Source: Candidatus Villigracilis proximus (GTDB lineage: Bacteria > Chloroflexota > Anaerolineae > Anaerolineales > Villigracilaceae). Taken from it: a stretch of DNA of 64,000 bases. Position 1 is the first letter of the stretch. Each line of letters begins with the position of its first letter. The notes under the pieces were generated by a model that did no database searches, was not told the origin of the DNA, and worked only from the letters and a program-made list of their open reading frames with translations. Below are positions 17,537 through 26,872 of this stretch, one piece after another. A program made the position numbers and the translations under genes. Location: positions 124,001 to 188,000 of the forward strand of contig JADKBB010000002.1 of the NCBI GenBank assembly GCA_016715195.1, given 5' to 3'.

Positions 17537-18765
17537 TGCGCAGGCTTACCTACTGGCTGACTGTGACGTTAATTTTTATTATTCCGTGGGAGGATAGTAT
17601 TTCAGTCGTAGCGCTGGGTTCGTTGGCCAGAGTGATGGGTTTGGTGGTCGCAGCGTTCTGGGGGGCGACAATGTTAATTGAAGGACGATTTCGAAAACCC
17701 CATTTTTTTCATGTTCTTGTCTCGTTCTTCTTTTTGTGGAATTTTGTCAGCATGTTTTGGAGTACGGATACAGTAAGTACGATGCAGCGTATAAAAACAT
17801 ATAGTCAGATATTTTTATTGATGCTTATATTTTGGGAGATGTTTCAAAAGCCGAATGAATTGATGGGCGGATTACAGGCGTATGTACTGGGTACTTATGT
17901 TCTCATACTCAGCACAATTTTCAACTATATCAATGGAAATGTTGCTGTAGCCTACGAGGGAAGATATAGTGCCACGGGAGTAAACGCTGTTGATCTTGCT
18001 TTGATCCTCATGCTGGGATTGCCAGTTGCCATGCAATTGTTTTTTTTAGCCGGATCAGGCGTAAAGGGAATAGTATTAAAGTTATTAAATTTAGCTTACA
18101 TCCCTTTGGCTGTTTATTCAATTATTTTGACCGGCAGCCGAACCTCCCTGATCGCAGTGATGCCATTTGTTATTTATCTCATTGGAACACGACAGATCAA
18201 ATTTGATCGAAAAATATTTATTTTTGGCGTTCTGGTTTTTTCAATGCTTGCGTTGCTGCCTTTTATCCCGCAATCAGTCACTGATCGTCTGAGTACGCTG
18301 GGGGCTTCGATTGAGTCTTCAGATATTGGCGGGCGGGTTGAATTATGGCTGCAAGCTATTTTGGTGTTTTCAAGACATCCGTTTGTAGGACTTGGCAGCG
18401 GCACCATGGATTCATCAATTGGCTCGGCGGCTCATAATACTTTTATATCTGTTGCGGCTGAAACAGGTTTTGTCGGGTTCATGTTATTTCTTGCGATCCT
18501 TGCCGTGGTTTTTTTTCAGGCAACTAAGATTCAGGGTGGGAATTCAGGACTCTGGGTTGCAATTTTTCTAACATGGGTGATAGGTGTTTGTTCACTTTCA
18601 TGGGAGTTTAGAAAACTTACCTGGATATTCCTTAATTTTATTATCATTGAAGGAAGTTTTACTTATGAAAAATTGCTCCCTGGCGAGATCAAAGAAAGAT
18701 TTCCAAAAAATATGGCGCGATTTGTAAACATCAAGAAAACTGGAATTAATACCGGGGCAGGTTGA
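17536..18765 (+). CDS. O-antigen ligase/polymerase-like membrane protein
   Basis: A 409-residue protein with about ten membrane helices. The segment RIKTYSQIFLLMLIFW, a long periplasmic-loop-like region, and SRHPFVGLGSGT followed by AAHNTFISVAAETGFVGF match the O-antigen ligase/polymerase (Wzy/WaaL, PF04932) family, in which HN near the loop end is functionally important. It probably polymerises repeat units outside the membrane. The ATG at 17536 shares a base with the preceding TAA; an earlier in-frame start inside the previous gene is unlikely. Its stop overlaps the start of the pectate-lyase-like gene. Confidence 0.82.
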   Translation: MRRLTYWLTVTLIFIIPWEDSISVVALGSLARVMGLVVAAFWGATMLIEGRFRKPHFFHVLVSFFFLWNFVSMFWSTDTVSTMQRIKTYSQIFLLMLIFWEMFQKPNELMGGLQAYVLGTYVLILSTIFNYINGNVAVAYEGRYSATGVNAVDLALILMLGLPVAMQLFFLAGSGVKGIVLKLLNLAYIPLAVYSIILTGSRTSLIAVMPFVIYLIGTRQIKFDRKIFIFGVLVFSMLALLPFIPQSVTDRLSTLGASIESSDIGGRVELWLQAILVFSRHPFVGLGSGTMDSSIGSAAHNTFISVAAETGFVGFMLFLAILAVVFFQATKIQGGNSGLWVAIFLTWVIGVCSLSWEFRKLTWIFLNFIIIEGSFTYEKLLPGEIKERFPKNMARFVNIKKTGINTGAG

Positions 18766-20252
18766 TGAAAAAAGACTCAGGCATCGGTTTGTTTCTGATT
18801 GCTGGGTTTCTTTTTTGGGTTTTGATAAATCTAACAGATTGTTTATTGGCTCCAAGCCCAGTTGAGATCCCTGCACTTACAAATACATCGAATACAGGTC
18901 TAACAGATGTATTTGTTTCATCTTCCGGGCTGCTGCCTGCTTTTCCTGGCGCTGAAGGGTTTGGTGCTATGGCGGCCGGTGGTCGTGAGGGCAGGGTAAT
19001 TGAAGTAACCAATCTGAATGATGCGGGTGAGGCATCATTGCGTGCCGCAATTGAAGCGAAGGGGCCGCGGTTTATTGTTTTTCGTGTGGCAGGCGTGATT
19101 GAGCTTGAATCTGACCTGGTAATTATGGAGCCGTATCTGACCATTGCGGGACAGACTGCTCCGGGCGGGGGGATCACATTGCGTGGTGTTGACTCGCAAA
19201 TTACTGCCTTGATTAATATCCAGACCCATGATGTTGTGATTCGATTCCTTACATTGCGCGCTGGTCCGCCGTCAGCTGGTGATGCAATGGAGATATTCGC
19301 CTCTGACAGACACGATACATATAATATTGTTGTGGATCATAATTCTCTCAGTTGGGCTGTCAATCGCAATTTGGCAACCTGGTACGATGTTCATGATATT
19401 TCCATTCAATGGAATATTTTCTCTGAAGGGTTAAATTGCAGTATTCACCCCAAGGGCTGTCATAGTAAAGGGGTTTTGATCGGAGGCTATGCCAGTGACG
19501 AGAATAAAGATAAACCCGGTGCTTACAATATTTCCTTTCATCACAACTTAATGGCACATAATGGAGAACGCAATCCATATATTGAAGCAAGCGGCGTTGT
19601 TGATGTTGTTAATAATGTGGCGTACAACCCTTTTGGAACTTTTAGTCATATAGATATGATTTATCAATTGACCCCGAGTTTGACAAATTATATTGGGAAT
19701 TTCTATAAACCCGGCCCAAATACTGAAGTGAAATATGGGATTAGAGTCCTTAACTCTGGAACCGCTGGAACAGGGATTTTTGTTCAAAACAATATCGGAC
19801 CTAACCGTGAAAGTGATAGCCTGCCTGAGAATAGTATTGTTGATCCTGCTTCAAGACAGTTTGTTATGTCCACGCCTTTTCCTGCCGATATGATCACAAC
19901 AACGACAGCTTTTCAGGCTTATGAGCAGGTATTAAGTGGCGCCGGGGCAAATATAGGACTGAATTGCGACGGAACATTATTTTTAAGAAGAGATGATATA
20001 GACACGCGCATTGTTAAAAATGTTCGCGATGGAACGGGGGGAATCATTGATGACCCTTCCGAGGTGGGCGGTTGGCTGGCAGTTCTTTCTGGTATTCCCT
20101 GTGTAGATTCGGATCATGATGGTATGCCGGATGAATGGGAACAAAAATATGGCTTTGATCCCATTCATCCGGCAGATGGCTCGCAGGATGCAGATGGGGA
20201 TGGATATACAAATATTGAAGAGTTTTTAAACAATACAAGACCGCTTCATTAA
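18765..20252 (+). CDS. Pectate-lyase-like secreted beta-helix protein
   Basis: A 495-residue protein with an N-terminal hydrophobic segment (IGLFLIAGFLFWVLINLTDCLL), either a signal peptide or membrane anchor. The body resembles bacterial pectate lyases: PAFPGAEGFGAMAAGGR, VTNLNDAGEASLRAAIEA, TIAGQTAPGGGITLRG and VVDHNSLSWAVNRN. The C-terminus has calcium-binding-like repeats DSDHDGMPDEWEQKYGFDP and DADGDGYTNIEEF, dockerin- or thrombospondin-3-like. In a synthesis operon it could trim or release the polymer rather than degrade pectin. Substrate and activity are inferred. Start ATG overlaps the previous TGA; a TTG one codon earlier is less likely. Confidence 0.8.
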   Translation: MKKDSGIGLFLIAGFLFWVLINLTDCLLAPSPVEIPALTNTSNTGLTDVFVSSSGLLPAFPGAEGFGAMAAGGREGRVIEVTNLNDAGEASLRAAIEAKGPRFIVFRVAGVIELESDLVIMEPYLTIAGQTAPGGGITLRGVDSQITALINIQTHDVVIRFLTLRAGPPSAGDAMEIFASDRHDTYNIVVDHNSLSWAVNRNLATWYDVHDISIQWNIFSEGLNCSIHPKGCHSKGVLIGGYASDENKDKPGAYNISFHHNLMAHNGERNPYIEASGVVDVVNNVAYNPFGTFSHIDMIYQLTPSLTNYIGNFYKPGPNTEVKYGIRVLNSGTAGTGIFVQNNIGPNRESDSLPENSIVDPASRQFVMSTPFPADMITTTTAFQAYEQVLSGAGANIGLNCDGTLFLRRDDIDTRIVKNVRDGTGGIIDDPSEVGGWLAVLSGIPCVDSDHDGMPDEWEQKYGFDPIHPADGSQDADGDGYTNIEEFLNNTRPLH

Positions 20253-20267
20253 TAGAGAGACTATTCA

Positions 20268-21419
20268 ATGCAAATGACCAAATCCAATCACAGTATGGAG
20301 TTACAAACGACCCTCAAATCCAGGAGGCTTCTGTTTGTTGGGCCCAAACCACCACCTATTGGCGGTTCGCCATTAACCGTTCAGGCCATGCTGGAAGAAC
20401 TGGCTTTATACCCTTCCGTGCATGTTCAATTGATCAATACCTCTCCAGGTTTGGATGTTAGAAAAAAGATGACAGGCTTTAATTTTGAAAAAGTTAAGCG
20501 ATCTTTGTTTGTCCTGCCAAGATTCATGCTTGAGATCCCATATTGTGATGCAGTTTTGGTGTTTGCAAATGACCTGTTTGCCATCACGCTTGCACCTTTG
20601 CTTTTGTTTTTGTCAAAAATTTTTCACAAACCTTTTTACCTCAAGCCGGTGGGCGCAGGATTGGACTTGTTCATCAACGCCCAGAAAAAACCTCTGCGGG
20701 AATACTTGTTGTATGTGCTGCGTTCCACAGATGGCATCTTGACTCAGACCCGCCTGCTAAAAGATGATCTCAACAAAATGGGTTGTACAAGGGTTCATTA
20801 TCTACCAGGATGCCGGCCGCTGCCGGCATTCACTCAGGCTTCCAAACAATATTCATCTGAACTTCACCTTATTTTTTTAGGGCATATTACACGACTGAAA
20901 GGTCCGCTTGTTTTGCTGAATGCACTTAAGGTGGTTTCGGAGTTATGTGAAGAGCGAGTGACTTGTGATTTTTTTGGCCCCATTCATGATGAGGTACGGG
21001 ATGAATTCTTGAGCAGTTTGAAATTGATCCCGGGTGCTCGTTATTGCGGTGTTGCAGAGGCTGGTACGGGGCCGCAATTGATCGCAAATTATGATGTGCT
21101 TGTGCTACCTACTTATTTTGATACTGAAGGTCATCCTGGTGTTTTGATAGAAGCGATGCACGCCGGAGTTCCAGTAATTGCCACTCAAGTCAGGACTTTC
21201 CCTGAATTGGTTGTGAATGGAGTTAACGGATTTCTGGTGCCAACTCAGGATAGTTATTTTTTAGCTGAAGCCATTTTATTACTCGCAGTGGACTCAGACT
21301 TGAGAAAAAAAATGGGAGAAGCGAATCGCATAAAAGGGCGTGAGTTTCGCGCAGATGCTGTTGTAGGTCAATTATTAAAAATCATATTTCCAGATGCATT
21401 TATAAGCAAGGCAGTATGA
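20268..21419 (+). CDS. GT4-family glycosyltransferase
   Basis: A 383-residue GT-B glycosyltransferase. The N-terminal part has LLFVGPKPPPIGGSPLTVQAM, common in polysaccharide GT4 enzymes. The C-terminal nucleotide-sugar domain has LHLIFLGHITRLKGPLVLL and the EX7E-like EGHPGVLIEAMHAGVPVIAT. It should add one residue of the repeat unit. Sixteen bases separate it from the pectate-lyase-like gene, and its stop codon abuts the next ATG, so it is within the operon. Donor and acceptor cannot be read from sequence. Confidence 0.87.
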   Translation: MQMTKSNHSMELQTTLKSRRLLFVGPKPPPIGGSPLTVQAMLEELALYPSVHVQLINTSPGLDVRKKMTGFNFEKVKRSLFVLPRFMLEIPYCDAVLVFANDLFAITLAPLLLFLSKIFHKPFYLKPVGAGLDLFINAQKKPLREYLLYVLRSTDGILTQTRLLKDDLNKMGCTRVHYLPGCRPLPAFTQASKQYSSELHLIFLGHITRLKGPLVLLNALKVVSELCEERVTCDFFGPIHDEVRDEFLSSLKLIPGARYCGVAEAGTGPQLIANYDVLVLPTYFDTEGHPGVLIEAMHAGVPVIATQVRTFPELVVNGVNGFLVPTQDSYFLAEAILLLAVDSDLRKKMGEANRIKGREFRADAVVGQLLKIIFPDAFISKAV

Positions 21420-22685
21420 ATGAAAATTTTATTTATGGCGCAGTGTTATGCTCCGGAAGATGTTAGTGCCGCGATCCTGATCACCGAGTTGGCTGTTGAT
21501 CTTGTTAAGCGCGGACATGATGTGAGTATTGTCACCGGGGCGCCAAGCTATCCGCAGGGGCGTGTGTTTGAGGGATACCATAACAGGGTTTGTGCGCTTG
21601 AGATGCTGAATGGCGTGCGAGTCATTCGTACCTGGAGTTATATTTCCCCCTCCAAAAAATTTTGGCCGAGATTACTACATTACGGGACTTACAGCCTGAC
21701 AGCTTTTTATGGCGGATTATTTGCGGGCCGCCCGGATGTGATCGTCAGTTATTCTCCCCCGCTTCCTCTTGGACTTTCAGCCTGGTTGCTCAGCCGAATC
21801 TTTCACGTCCCCTGGGTGCTTCAACTGGAAGATCTATATCCTGATGCTGCAATAGCCGCGGGTGTGATGAAAAATAAAAGAATCGTCAACTTTTTTTTAG
21901 GGATGGAAAAATTTCTTTATCAACATTCACAGCACATCTCGGTCATTTCAAAGAATTTTAGACAGTCGTTGCTTAAAAAAGGCGTTCCGGATGCAAAGAT
22001 CGACATCATTCCCGTTTGGGCTGACCCTGATGAAGTGCGGCCAATGCATAAGGAAAATGAATTTCGTTTTGAGCACGGGCTTGTAGATAAGTTTGTTGTG
22101 ATGTATGCAGGCAACATTGGTATTACTTCCTGTCTGGAAGATGTGATTTGCGCGGCGGAAATTTTGCGGGAACAAAAAGATATTCAATTTGTGATCATTG
22201 GAGAGGGCGTTAAAAAAGAGTCGCTTGAAGCAGAGTCACGATCAAGACAATTGACAAATGTTCTATTTTTGCCGTTTCAGCCAAGAGCAAAATTTTCAGG
22301 AATGCTTGCTGCTGCCGATCTTGGTCTGGTAACACTCAATGCAAGCGCAGCGCTTTCTTCATTGCCGAGCAAGATATTTAATGTAATGGCGAGCGCGCGG
22401 CCGATTTTGGCAGTCTCCCCGCCTGAAAGTGAGATCATGCAAATTGTCGAAGAGGCAGGCTGCGGGTGGAATGTTCCGCCGCAATCGCCTGAAAAACTGG
22501 CAGAGGTCATAATCCAATTACAGAGTCGTGAATCCCGGCTTATTCAAGCGGGTCAAAATGGACGTGCTTGTTTGGAAAAGAATTATTCCCGCACGCATTG
22601 TGTGGATGCTTACGAAAAAATGTTGAACGGTTTATGTAATCAGACTCGCTTGGAGAAGACCACCCATGCAGGAGAAGTATTATGA
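21420..22685 (+). CDS. WcaI-like GT4 glycosyltransferase
   Basis: A 421-residue glycosyltransferase of the WcaI-like subgroup, named after a colanic-acid enzyme. Indicative segments are KILFMAQCYAPEDVSAA, VSIVTGAPSYPQGRVFEGY, WVLQLEDLYPDAAIAAGVM and the donor-site LSSLPSKIFNVMASARPILAV, where the last Glu-x7-Glu position is replaced by the PSKIFNVMA form typical of this subgroup. It starts immediately after the upstream TGA and its stop overlaps the next gene by four bases (ATGA). Specific sugar unknown. Confidence 0.87.
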   Translation: MKILFMAQCYAPEDVSAAILITELAVDLVKRGHDVSIVTGAPSYPQGRVFEGYHNRVCALEMLNGVRVIRTWSYISPSKKFWPRLLHYGTYSLTAFYGGLFAGRPDVIVSYSPPLPLGLSAWLLSRIFHVPWVLQLEDLYPDAAIAAGVMKNKRIVNFFLGMEKFLYQHSQHISVISKNFRQSLLKKGVPDAKIDIIPVWADPDEVRPMHKENEFRFEHGLVDKFVVMYAGNIGITSCLEDVICAAEILREQKDIQFVIIGEGVKKESLEAESRSRQLTNVLFLPFQPRAKFSGMLAAADLGLVTLNASAALSSLPSKIFNVMASARPILAVSPPESEIMQIVEEAGCGWNVPPQSPEKLAEVIIQLQSRESRLIQAGQNGRACLEKNYSRTHCVDAYEKMLNGLCNQTRLEKTTHAGEVL

Positions 22686-23617
22686 ACGAAGAGATTTTTG
22701 CAGAATGGATGCGCCGACAGGGACATCGGGTATTTCATACAGCTAGCAGCTATTGGTATGATGCCGGTCCGCGCGTGCTTCAGGCTTTTCCGTATCACTG
22801 GTTGATAACGCCGGATGAACAGGAAATACGAGATCTGATGCTGGGGCATGGAATCGTTGCGCTGCGTTATTCAACGCCGCTGGATTTTCAAAACGGAATG
22901 GTGAGTTATCACGTTACGCTGCGAAAACCTTATGAACTTGAAATGCTGAGATCGCAGGCGCGTAATGGGGTGCGGCGCGGGTTGGATCATTTTAAAGTGC
23001 AGCAGATTTCATTTGAAAGATTGGCTACTGAAGGTTGGGTTTTGCAGCAGGATACTTTGGCAAGGCAGGACCGCTTGCGAAGTATGACGCAGAAAGAATG
23101 GGAACGTATCTGCCGGTCGGCAGCCGATTTACCAAGCTTTGAAGCCTGGGCGGCGATCTCAAATGATGAACTTGCCGGTGCGGTCATTATTTGCCGTATT
23201 GCCGATGTCTTCAATGTGCCTTATGCCATGAGTCACAGCCGCTTTTTAGCCGATCATGTAAATAATGCAGTTTTCTTTTCGGTGAGCCGCGAAATACTGG
23301 GACGAGAAGGTGTGAGTGAGATATTTTTTACAGTGCAGTCTTTGGATGCGCCGGCGAATGTGGATGAATTTAAGTTTCGGATGGGATTTGAACCCAGAGC
23401 TGTGCGTCAACGTGTGGATTTTCATCCTTTCCTGAATCCCTTTGCCACCCCAACGATTCATACCTTGACCCGGAAACTGCTTCAGCGCGACCCGTCTAAT
23501 CCTCAGCTTGCGAAAGCAGAGGGTATGCTGCGGTTCCATGTGGAAGGCAAGCGCCGCATTGTTGAACAAGCCTGGCCCGAATGTCTGACGACACAACATG
23601 TTTCGGGTATGCGTTAA
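22682..23617 (+). CDS. GNAT/FemAB-like acyltransferase in EPS operon
   Basis: A 311-residue protein with GNAT/FemAB-like features: an N-terminal segment ending in YHVTLRKPYELEMLRSQARNG, basic residues RNGVRRGLDHF around 100, and VNNAVFFSVSREILGREGV near 200, the helix that follows the acyl-CoA site. It is more distant from the two acyltransferases at 1302-3558 than they are from each other. It probably acylates a sugar of the repeat unit or its precursor. Translationally coupled to the preceding glycosyltransferase (ATGA overlap), and followed 14 bases later by a small Cys-rich protein that often accompanies such genes. Confidence 0.65.
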   Translation: MNEEIFAEWMRRQGHRVFHTASSYWYDAGPRVLQAFPYHWLITPDEQEIRDLMLGHGIVALRYSTPLDFQNGMVSYHVTLRKPYELEMLRSQARNGVRRGLDHFKVQQISFERLATEGWVLQQDTLARQDRLRSMTQKEWERICRSAADLPSFEAWAAISNDELAGAVIICRIADVFNVPYAMSHSRFLADHVNNAVFFSVSREILGREGVSEIFFTVQSLDAPANVDEFKFRMGFEPRAVRQRVDFHPFLNPFATPTIHTLTRKLLQRDPSNPQLAKAEGMLRFHVEGKRRIVEQAWPECLTTQHVSGMR

Positions 23618-23631
23618 CCAGGAGAATCAAA

Positions 23632-24159
23632 ATGAAAAACTTTGATGGCTGCCAGCTTCCGTGTGTTCCAAAATTTTCAACTGGAGCAGTCAGCCCGGTC
23701 AGGAAAACATTGATGGGGAGTGTTAAGCGTCTCTTGGCGGTTCCGTGGAATCGTCATGTCAAAAAAGGATTGAAACAGGCTTATTACATCTCCAATCGTT
23801 TGCGTGGAGATTCGACTCAATTAACAGCAGCAAAGGATCTTGCTCCTGCAATTCCGTTTGTACAAGGTGATTTGGTGCGTGTGCGTTCACGTGAGGAAAT
23901 TTTTTCCACGCTTGACCCATTTAAGGAATTAAAAGGCTGCGCCTTTCTCCCGGACATGTATCAATACTGCGGAACAGAGCAGCGTGTCCTTAGGTCCATG
24001 CGGCATTTTATGGACGAGCGTGATTATAAACTTAAGAAAGTACGCGGCGTTATTCTGCTTGAAAACATAATTTGCAATGGAACTCCCGCGTTTGGCGAAT
24101 GTGACCGATGTTGTTTTTTGTTTTGGCGGGAGGAATGGCTTGAAAAAATTACAAAGTAG
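23632..24159 (+). CDS. Conserved Cys-rich protein of EPS/natural-product clusters
   Basis: A 175-residue protein of unknown function. The C-terminal third has a Cys cluster in IICNGTPAFGECDRCC (C148, C157, C160, C161) followed by FLFWREEWL. The middle has GDLVRVRSREEI, then FLPDMYQYCG. I recognise this arrangement (a VRV...EEI strand, a PEM/PDM-xx-YCG motif, and a terminal C...G-x-C-x-x-xC-x-F/W-W-x-E-x-W) from hypothetical proteins in many bacterial polysaccharide and natural-product clusters. The Cys residues could bind a metal. Start ATG at 23632 has AGGAG eight bases upstream. It follows an acyltransferase gene, and a shared role in modification is inferred. Confidence 0.6.
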   Translation: MKNFDGCQLPCVPKFSTGAVSPVRKTLMGSVKRLLAVPWNRHVKKGLKQAYYISNRLRGDSTQLTAAKDLAPAIPFVQGDLVRVRSREEIFSTLDPFKELKGCAFLPDMYQYCGTEQRVLRSMRHFMDERDYKLKKVRGVILLENIICNGTPAFGECDRCCFLFWREEWLEKITK

Positions 24160-24209
24160 ATGCGTGACGACTCAGATCGTGTAATTATATTAATGCTGGT
24201 GGAGGATGA

Positions 24210-25793
24210 ATGATTCGTTTTAGACCACTTTTAAAGCAATCGAAGAATATTGAGCTGGTTAATATTTCCTTTCGCATAATGCTGTCTGGATTAATGAAGC
24301 GCGTTTTTGATATCGCTGTTGCATTGATCGGGTTGATCCTTCTGTCGCCTTTTTTTGTGTTTATCGCCATATTGATCAAGCAGGATTCTCCAGGCCCTGT
24401 GTTTTACTGGGGTCCGCGTTTTGGGCTGCGAGGCGTCATTTTTAAGATGCTCAAATTTCGCACCATGTATGAGACTCCAAAAAGTTATCAAGGTCTGCGC
24501 GTTACAAGCAAGGAAGATGACCGTATTACACCACTCGGCGCCTGGCTGCGTGATACCAAGCTGAATGAACTGCCACAACTCTGGAATGTGCTGATCGGTG
24601 AGATGAGCCTGGTAGGCCCAAGACCTGAGGATCCATCCATTGCGAGGACGTGGCCGGCAAAAATTGCGAGCGAAATCCTTTCTGTGCGGCCCGGAGTTAC
24701 AAGCCCGGCTTCTGTTTTATACAGGGATGAAGAAAGTATGTTGCAGGCCGGAGAGGTGATGCGTAAATATCTACATGAGTTAAGCCCGGATAAAATGCGG
24801 CTGGATCAGCTCTATGTCCGCTATCGCTCCTTCTGGTTGGATCTGGATGTTATGCTCTGGACCGCATTGCTGCTGATGCCAAAGATCAGATCTTATTCGC
24901 CGCCGGAACAAATGTTGTTTGTAGGGCCGGTAACTCGTTTGATACAACGCTATGTTATTTGGTTTATTTGGGATTTTCTGATCGTTTTTTGCTCCATTGT
25001 TTTTACCGGGGCTTTTGTGCGTATTTTTGGCCCCTTGAATATCGGTTGGCTGATGGCTGTAAAAATGGCATTAGGATGCTCATTGTTATATAGCGCGACC
25101 GGGCTTTTATTGAATACAAATCGAATAAACTGGGCCAAAGCTTCTTCCTGGGAATCGGGACGCCTGTGGATGAGCTGGTTTGTTGCGACGATCATCCTGG
25201 TTGGTTATCATTTTTATTCGGGAATTACGAGCCTTCGCTTTTATGGCGTAATTCTTGGGGCTTCCATCCTATCCTTTTTCGGCATACTTATTATTCGTTA
25301 CCGTGGGCAATTAATAAGTGGTTTGTTAAGTTGGGTATTAACTCACAGGCTAAATGCAAGTGTAATCCGTGAGCGGGTTTTGATCGTTGGCTCCGGGCGG
25401 ACAGCGGAAAACATTGCCTGGTTAATGGGGCATCCAACGTATTCAGAAAAATTCCAGATCGCAGGTTTTATCGATGATGATCCCTTCTCGCAGGGAATGA
25501 AGATCTATGGGTCGAAAGTTATTGGCAGTGTTAAAGATATCCAGAAGATCATTCAATGTCATGATATTGGTTTGATTATTCTTGCAGATAACCAGATGGC
25601 TTTGAATAAATACAGAGAGTTTCGCGATACAGCCAACTTTAGCCCCGCACGAATTGTCGTTGCGCCGGATATTTTTGGTTCGCTGAGCGGGCTGGATGGC
25701 GTGACAGTAAACAATGAAGCTGAGGATAATTTAAATAATTTTCAATGTCAACATTGTTTGGCCCGATACGCCCAGCAAAAGATTCAGGAATAA
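24210..25793 (+). CDS. Initiating sugar-phosphate transferase with permuted domains
   Basis: A 527-residue polyprenyl-phosphate sugar-phosphotransferase that would start repeat-unit assembly. Residues of about 25-225 form the bacterial sugar transferase domain (KRVFDIAVALIGLILLSPFF, KFRTM, LNELPQLWNVLIGEMSLVGPRPED, RPGVTSPASV). A four-to-five-helix membrane block follows (about 240-370), then a CoA-binding_3-like Rossmann domain (VLIVGSGRTAENIAW, IAGFIDDDPF). In WcaJ-type enzymes the order is membrane block, Rossmann domain, then catalytic domain at the C-terminus; here it is reversed. GGAGG before the ATG supports the start. The frame is clean throughout, so the order is not an artefact of a fused pseudogene within one read frame. 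Confidence 0.85.
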   Translation: MIRFRPLLKQSKNIELVNISFRIMLSGLMKRVFDIAVALIGLILLSPFFVFIAILIKQDSPGPVFYWGPRFGLRGVIFKMLKFRTMYETPKSYQGLRVTSKEDDRITPLGAWLRDTKLNELPQLWNVLIGEMSLVGPRPEDPSIARTWPAKIASEILSVRPGVTSPASVLYRDEESMLQAGEVMRKYLHELSPDKMRLDQLYVRYRSFWLDLDVMLWTALLLMPKIRSYSPPEQMLFVGPVTRLIQRYVIWFIWDFLIVFCSIVFTGAFVRIFGPLNIGWLMAVKMALGCSLLYSATGLLLNTNRINWAKASSWESGRLWMSWFVATIILVGYHFYSGITSLRFYGVILGASILSFFGILIIRYRGQLISGLLSWVLTHRLNASVIRERVLIVGSGRTAENIAWLMGHPTYSEKFQIAGFIDDDPFSQGMKIYGSKVIGSVKDIQKIIQCHDIGLIILADNQMALNKYREFRDTANFSPARIVVAPDIFGSLSGLDGVTVNNEAEDNLNNFQCQHCLARYAQQKIQE

Positions 25794-25862
25794 ACTATTT
25801 TAATTTTGATTTGAAGATCGTGTTGTTAAGACTTGATGCCGCAATGCAGCGGGCAGGGAAAA

Positions 25863-26858
25863 ATGAAAAATTTCTGGAAAAAGAAGAAAGTCCTCGTAAC
25901 CGGAGCCGGCGGATTTATTGGCAGCCACCTTGTTGAGAGGCTGGTGGAGGCTGGCGCGTCAGTTCGGGCGTTTGTTCACTATAACTCGCGCGCCGACCCT
26001 GGTTTGCTTCGTATGGCTGTTCCTGAGAACCTTTCCAGAGTTGAGCTTGTTGGCGGTGATTTGAGAGATGCAGATGCCATTCGTGCGGCGGTGAAAGGCT
26101 GCCAATTTGTTTTTCATCTGGGTGCGCTGATCTCGATTCCATATTCGTATCTGCACCCGGCTGAGGTTGTCGAATCTAATTTTATGGGGACATTGAATGT
26201 GTTGATGGCTTGCCGTGATTTTGAGGTGGAGCGGCTTGTACACACTTCAACAAGTGAAGTATATGGCACTGCGTTGAAGCCTATGATCGACGAGTCTCAT
26301 CCGTTGCAAGGTCAATCGCCGTATTCTGCAAGTAAGATCGGCGCCGATAAACTGGCTGAAAGTTTTCATTGTACTTATGATCTGCCGGTTGTAACTGTTC
26401 GGCCTTTCAATACTTATGGGCCGCGTCAATCTGCGCGTGCTGTAATCCCCACGATTATCACTCAGGCAATCGCAGGAAGTACGATTCGCCTGGGGAGCCT
26501 TGATACTATACGTGATTTTACCTATGTGGATGATACAGTGAACGGTTTTCTATGTGCTGCGATGGCAGGGAATGTGGAGGGTTGTACTTTTAATCTTGGT
26601 ACAGGAGAGGCTGTCAGTATTGGTGATCTGTCAGCGAAGATCATTCAAAAGGTGGGCACTCATGTAAAAGTTAAGGCGGATGCGGCTCGTCTGCGTCCAC
26701 GCAAATCGGAGGTGAAGCGTCTGCTGTCTGATAATTCCTTGGCGCGTGAAAAACTAGGTTGGAATCCGGTTGTGAGTCTGGATGATGGTCTTGATAAAAC
26801 CATTTTCTGGATCAAAGAGAATCTAAATCATTATCGTGTTGGCATCTACGAACTTTAG
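25863..26858 (+). CDS. NAD-dependent epimerase/dehydratase (LegB-like)
   Basis: A 331-residue extended short-chain dehydrogenase acting on a nucleotide sugar. Shown by VLVTGAGGFIGSHLVE (GxxGxxG), TSTSEVYGTA, the catalytic YSASK (Y154, K158) and RPFNTYGPRQSARAVIPTII. It resembles the LegB-type 4,6-dehydratases of the LLPSF_EDH_00030 group, often paired with a DegT aminotransferase, as here (27598). Oxidation and dehydration of a UDP-sugar to a 4-keto intermediate is the likely reaction. The ATG at 25863 (MKNFWKKK) is preferred over one 30 bases earlier because of the AGGGAAAA site. Exact substrate is not determinable. Confidence 0.75.
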   Translation: MKNFWKKKKVLVTGAGGFIGSHLVERLVEAGASVRAFVHYNSRADPGLLRMAVPENLSRVELVGGDLRDADAIRAAVKGCQFVFHLGALISIPYSYLHPAEVVESNFMGTLNVLMACRDFEVERLVHTSTSEVYGTALKPMIDESHPLQGQSPYSASKIGADKLAESFHCTYDLPVVTVRPFNTYGPRQSARAVIPTIITQAIAGSTIRLGSLDTIRDFTYVDDTVNGFLCAAMAGNVEGCTFNLGTGEAVSIGDLSAKIIQKVGTHVKVKADAARLRPRKSEVKRLLSDNSLAREKLGWNPVVSLDDGLDKTIFWIKENLNHYRVGIYEL

Positions 26859-26872
26859 TGAAGGAGGAAAAC

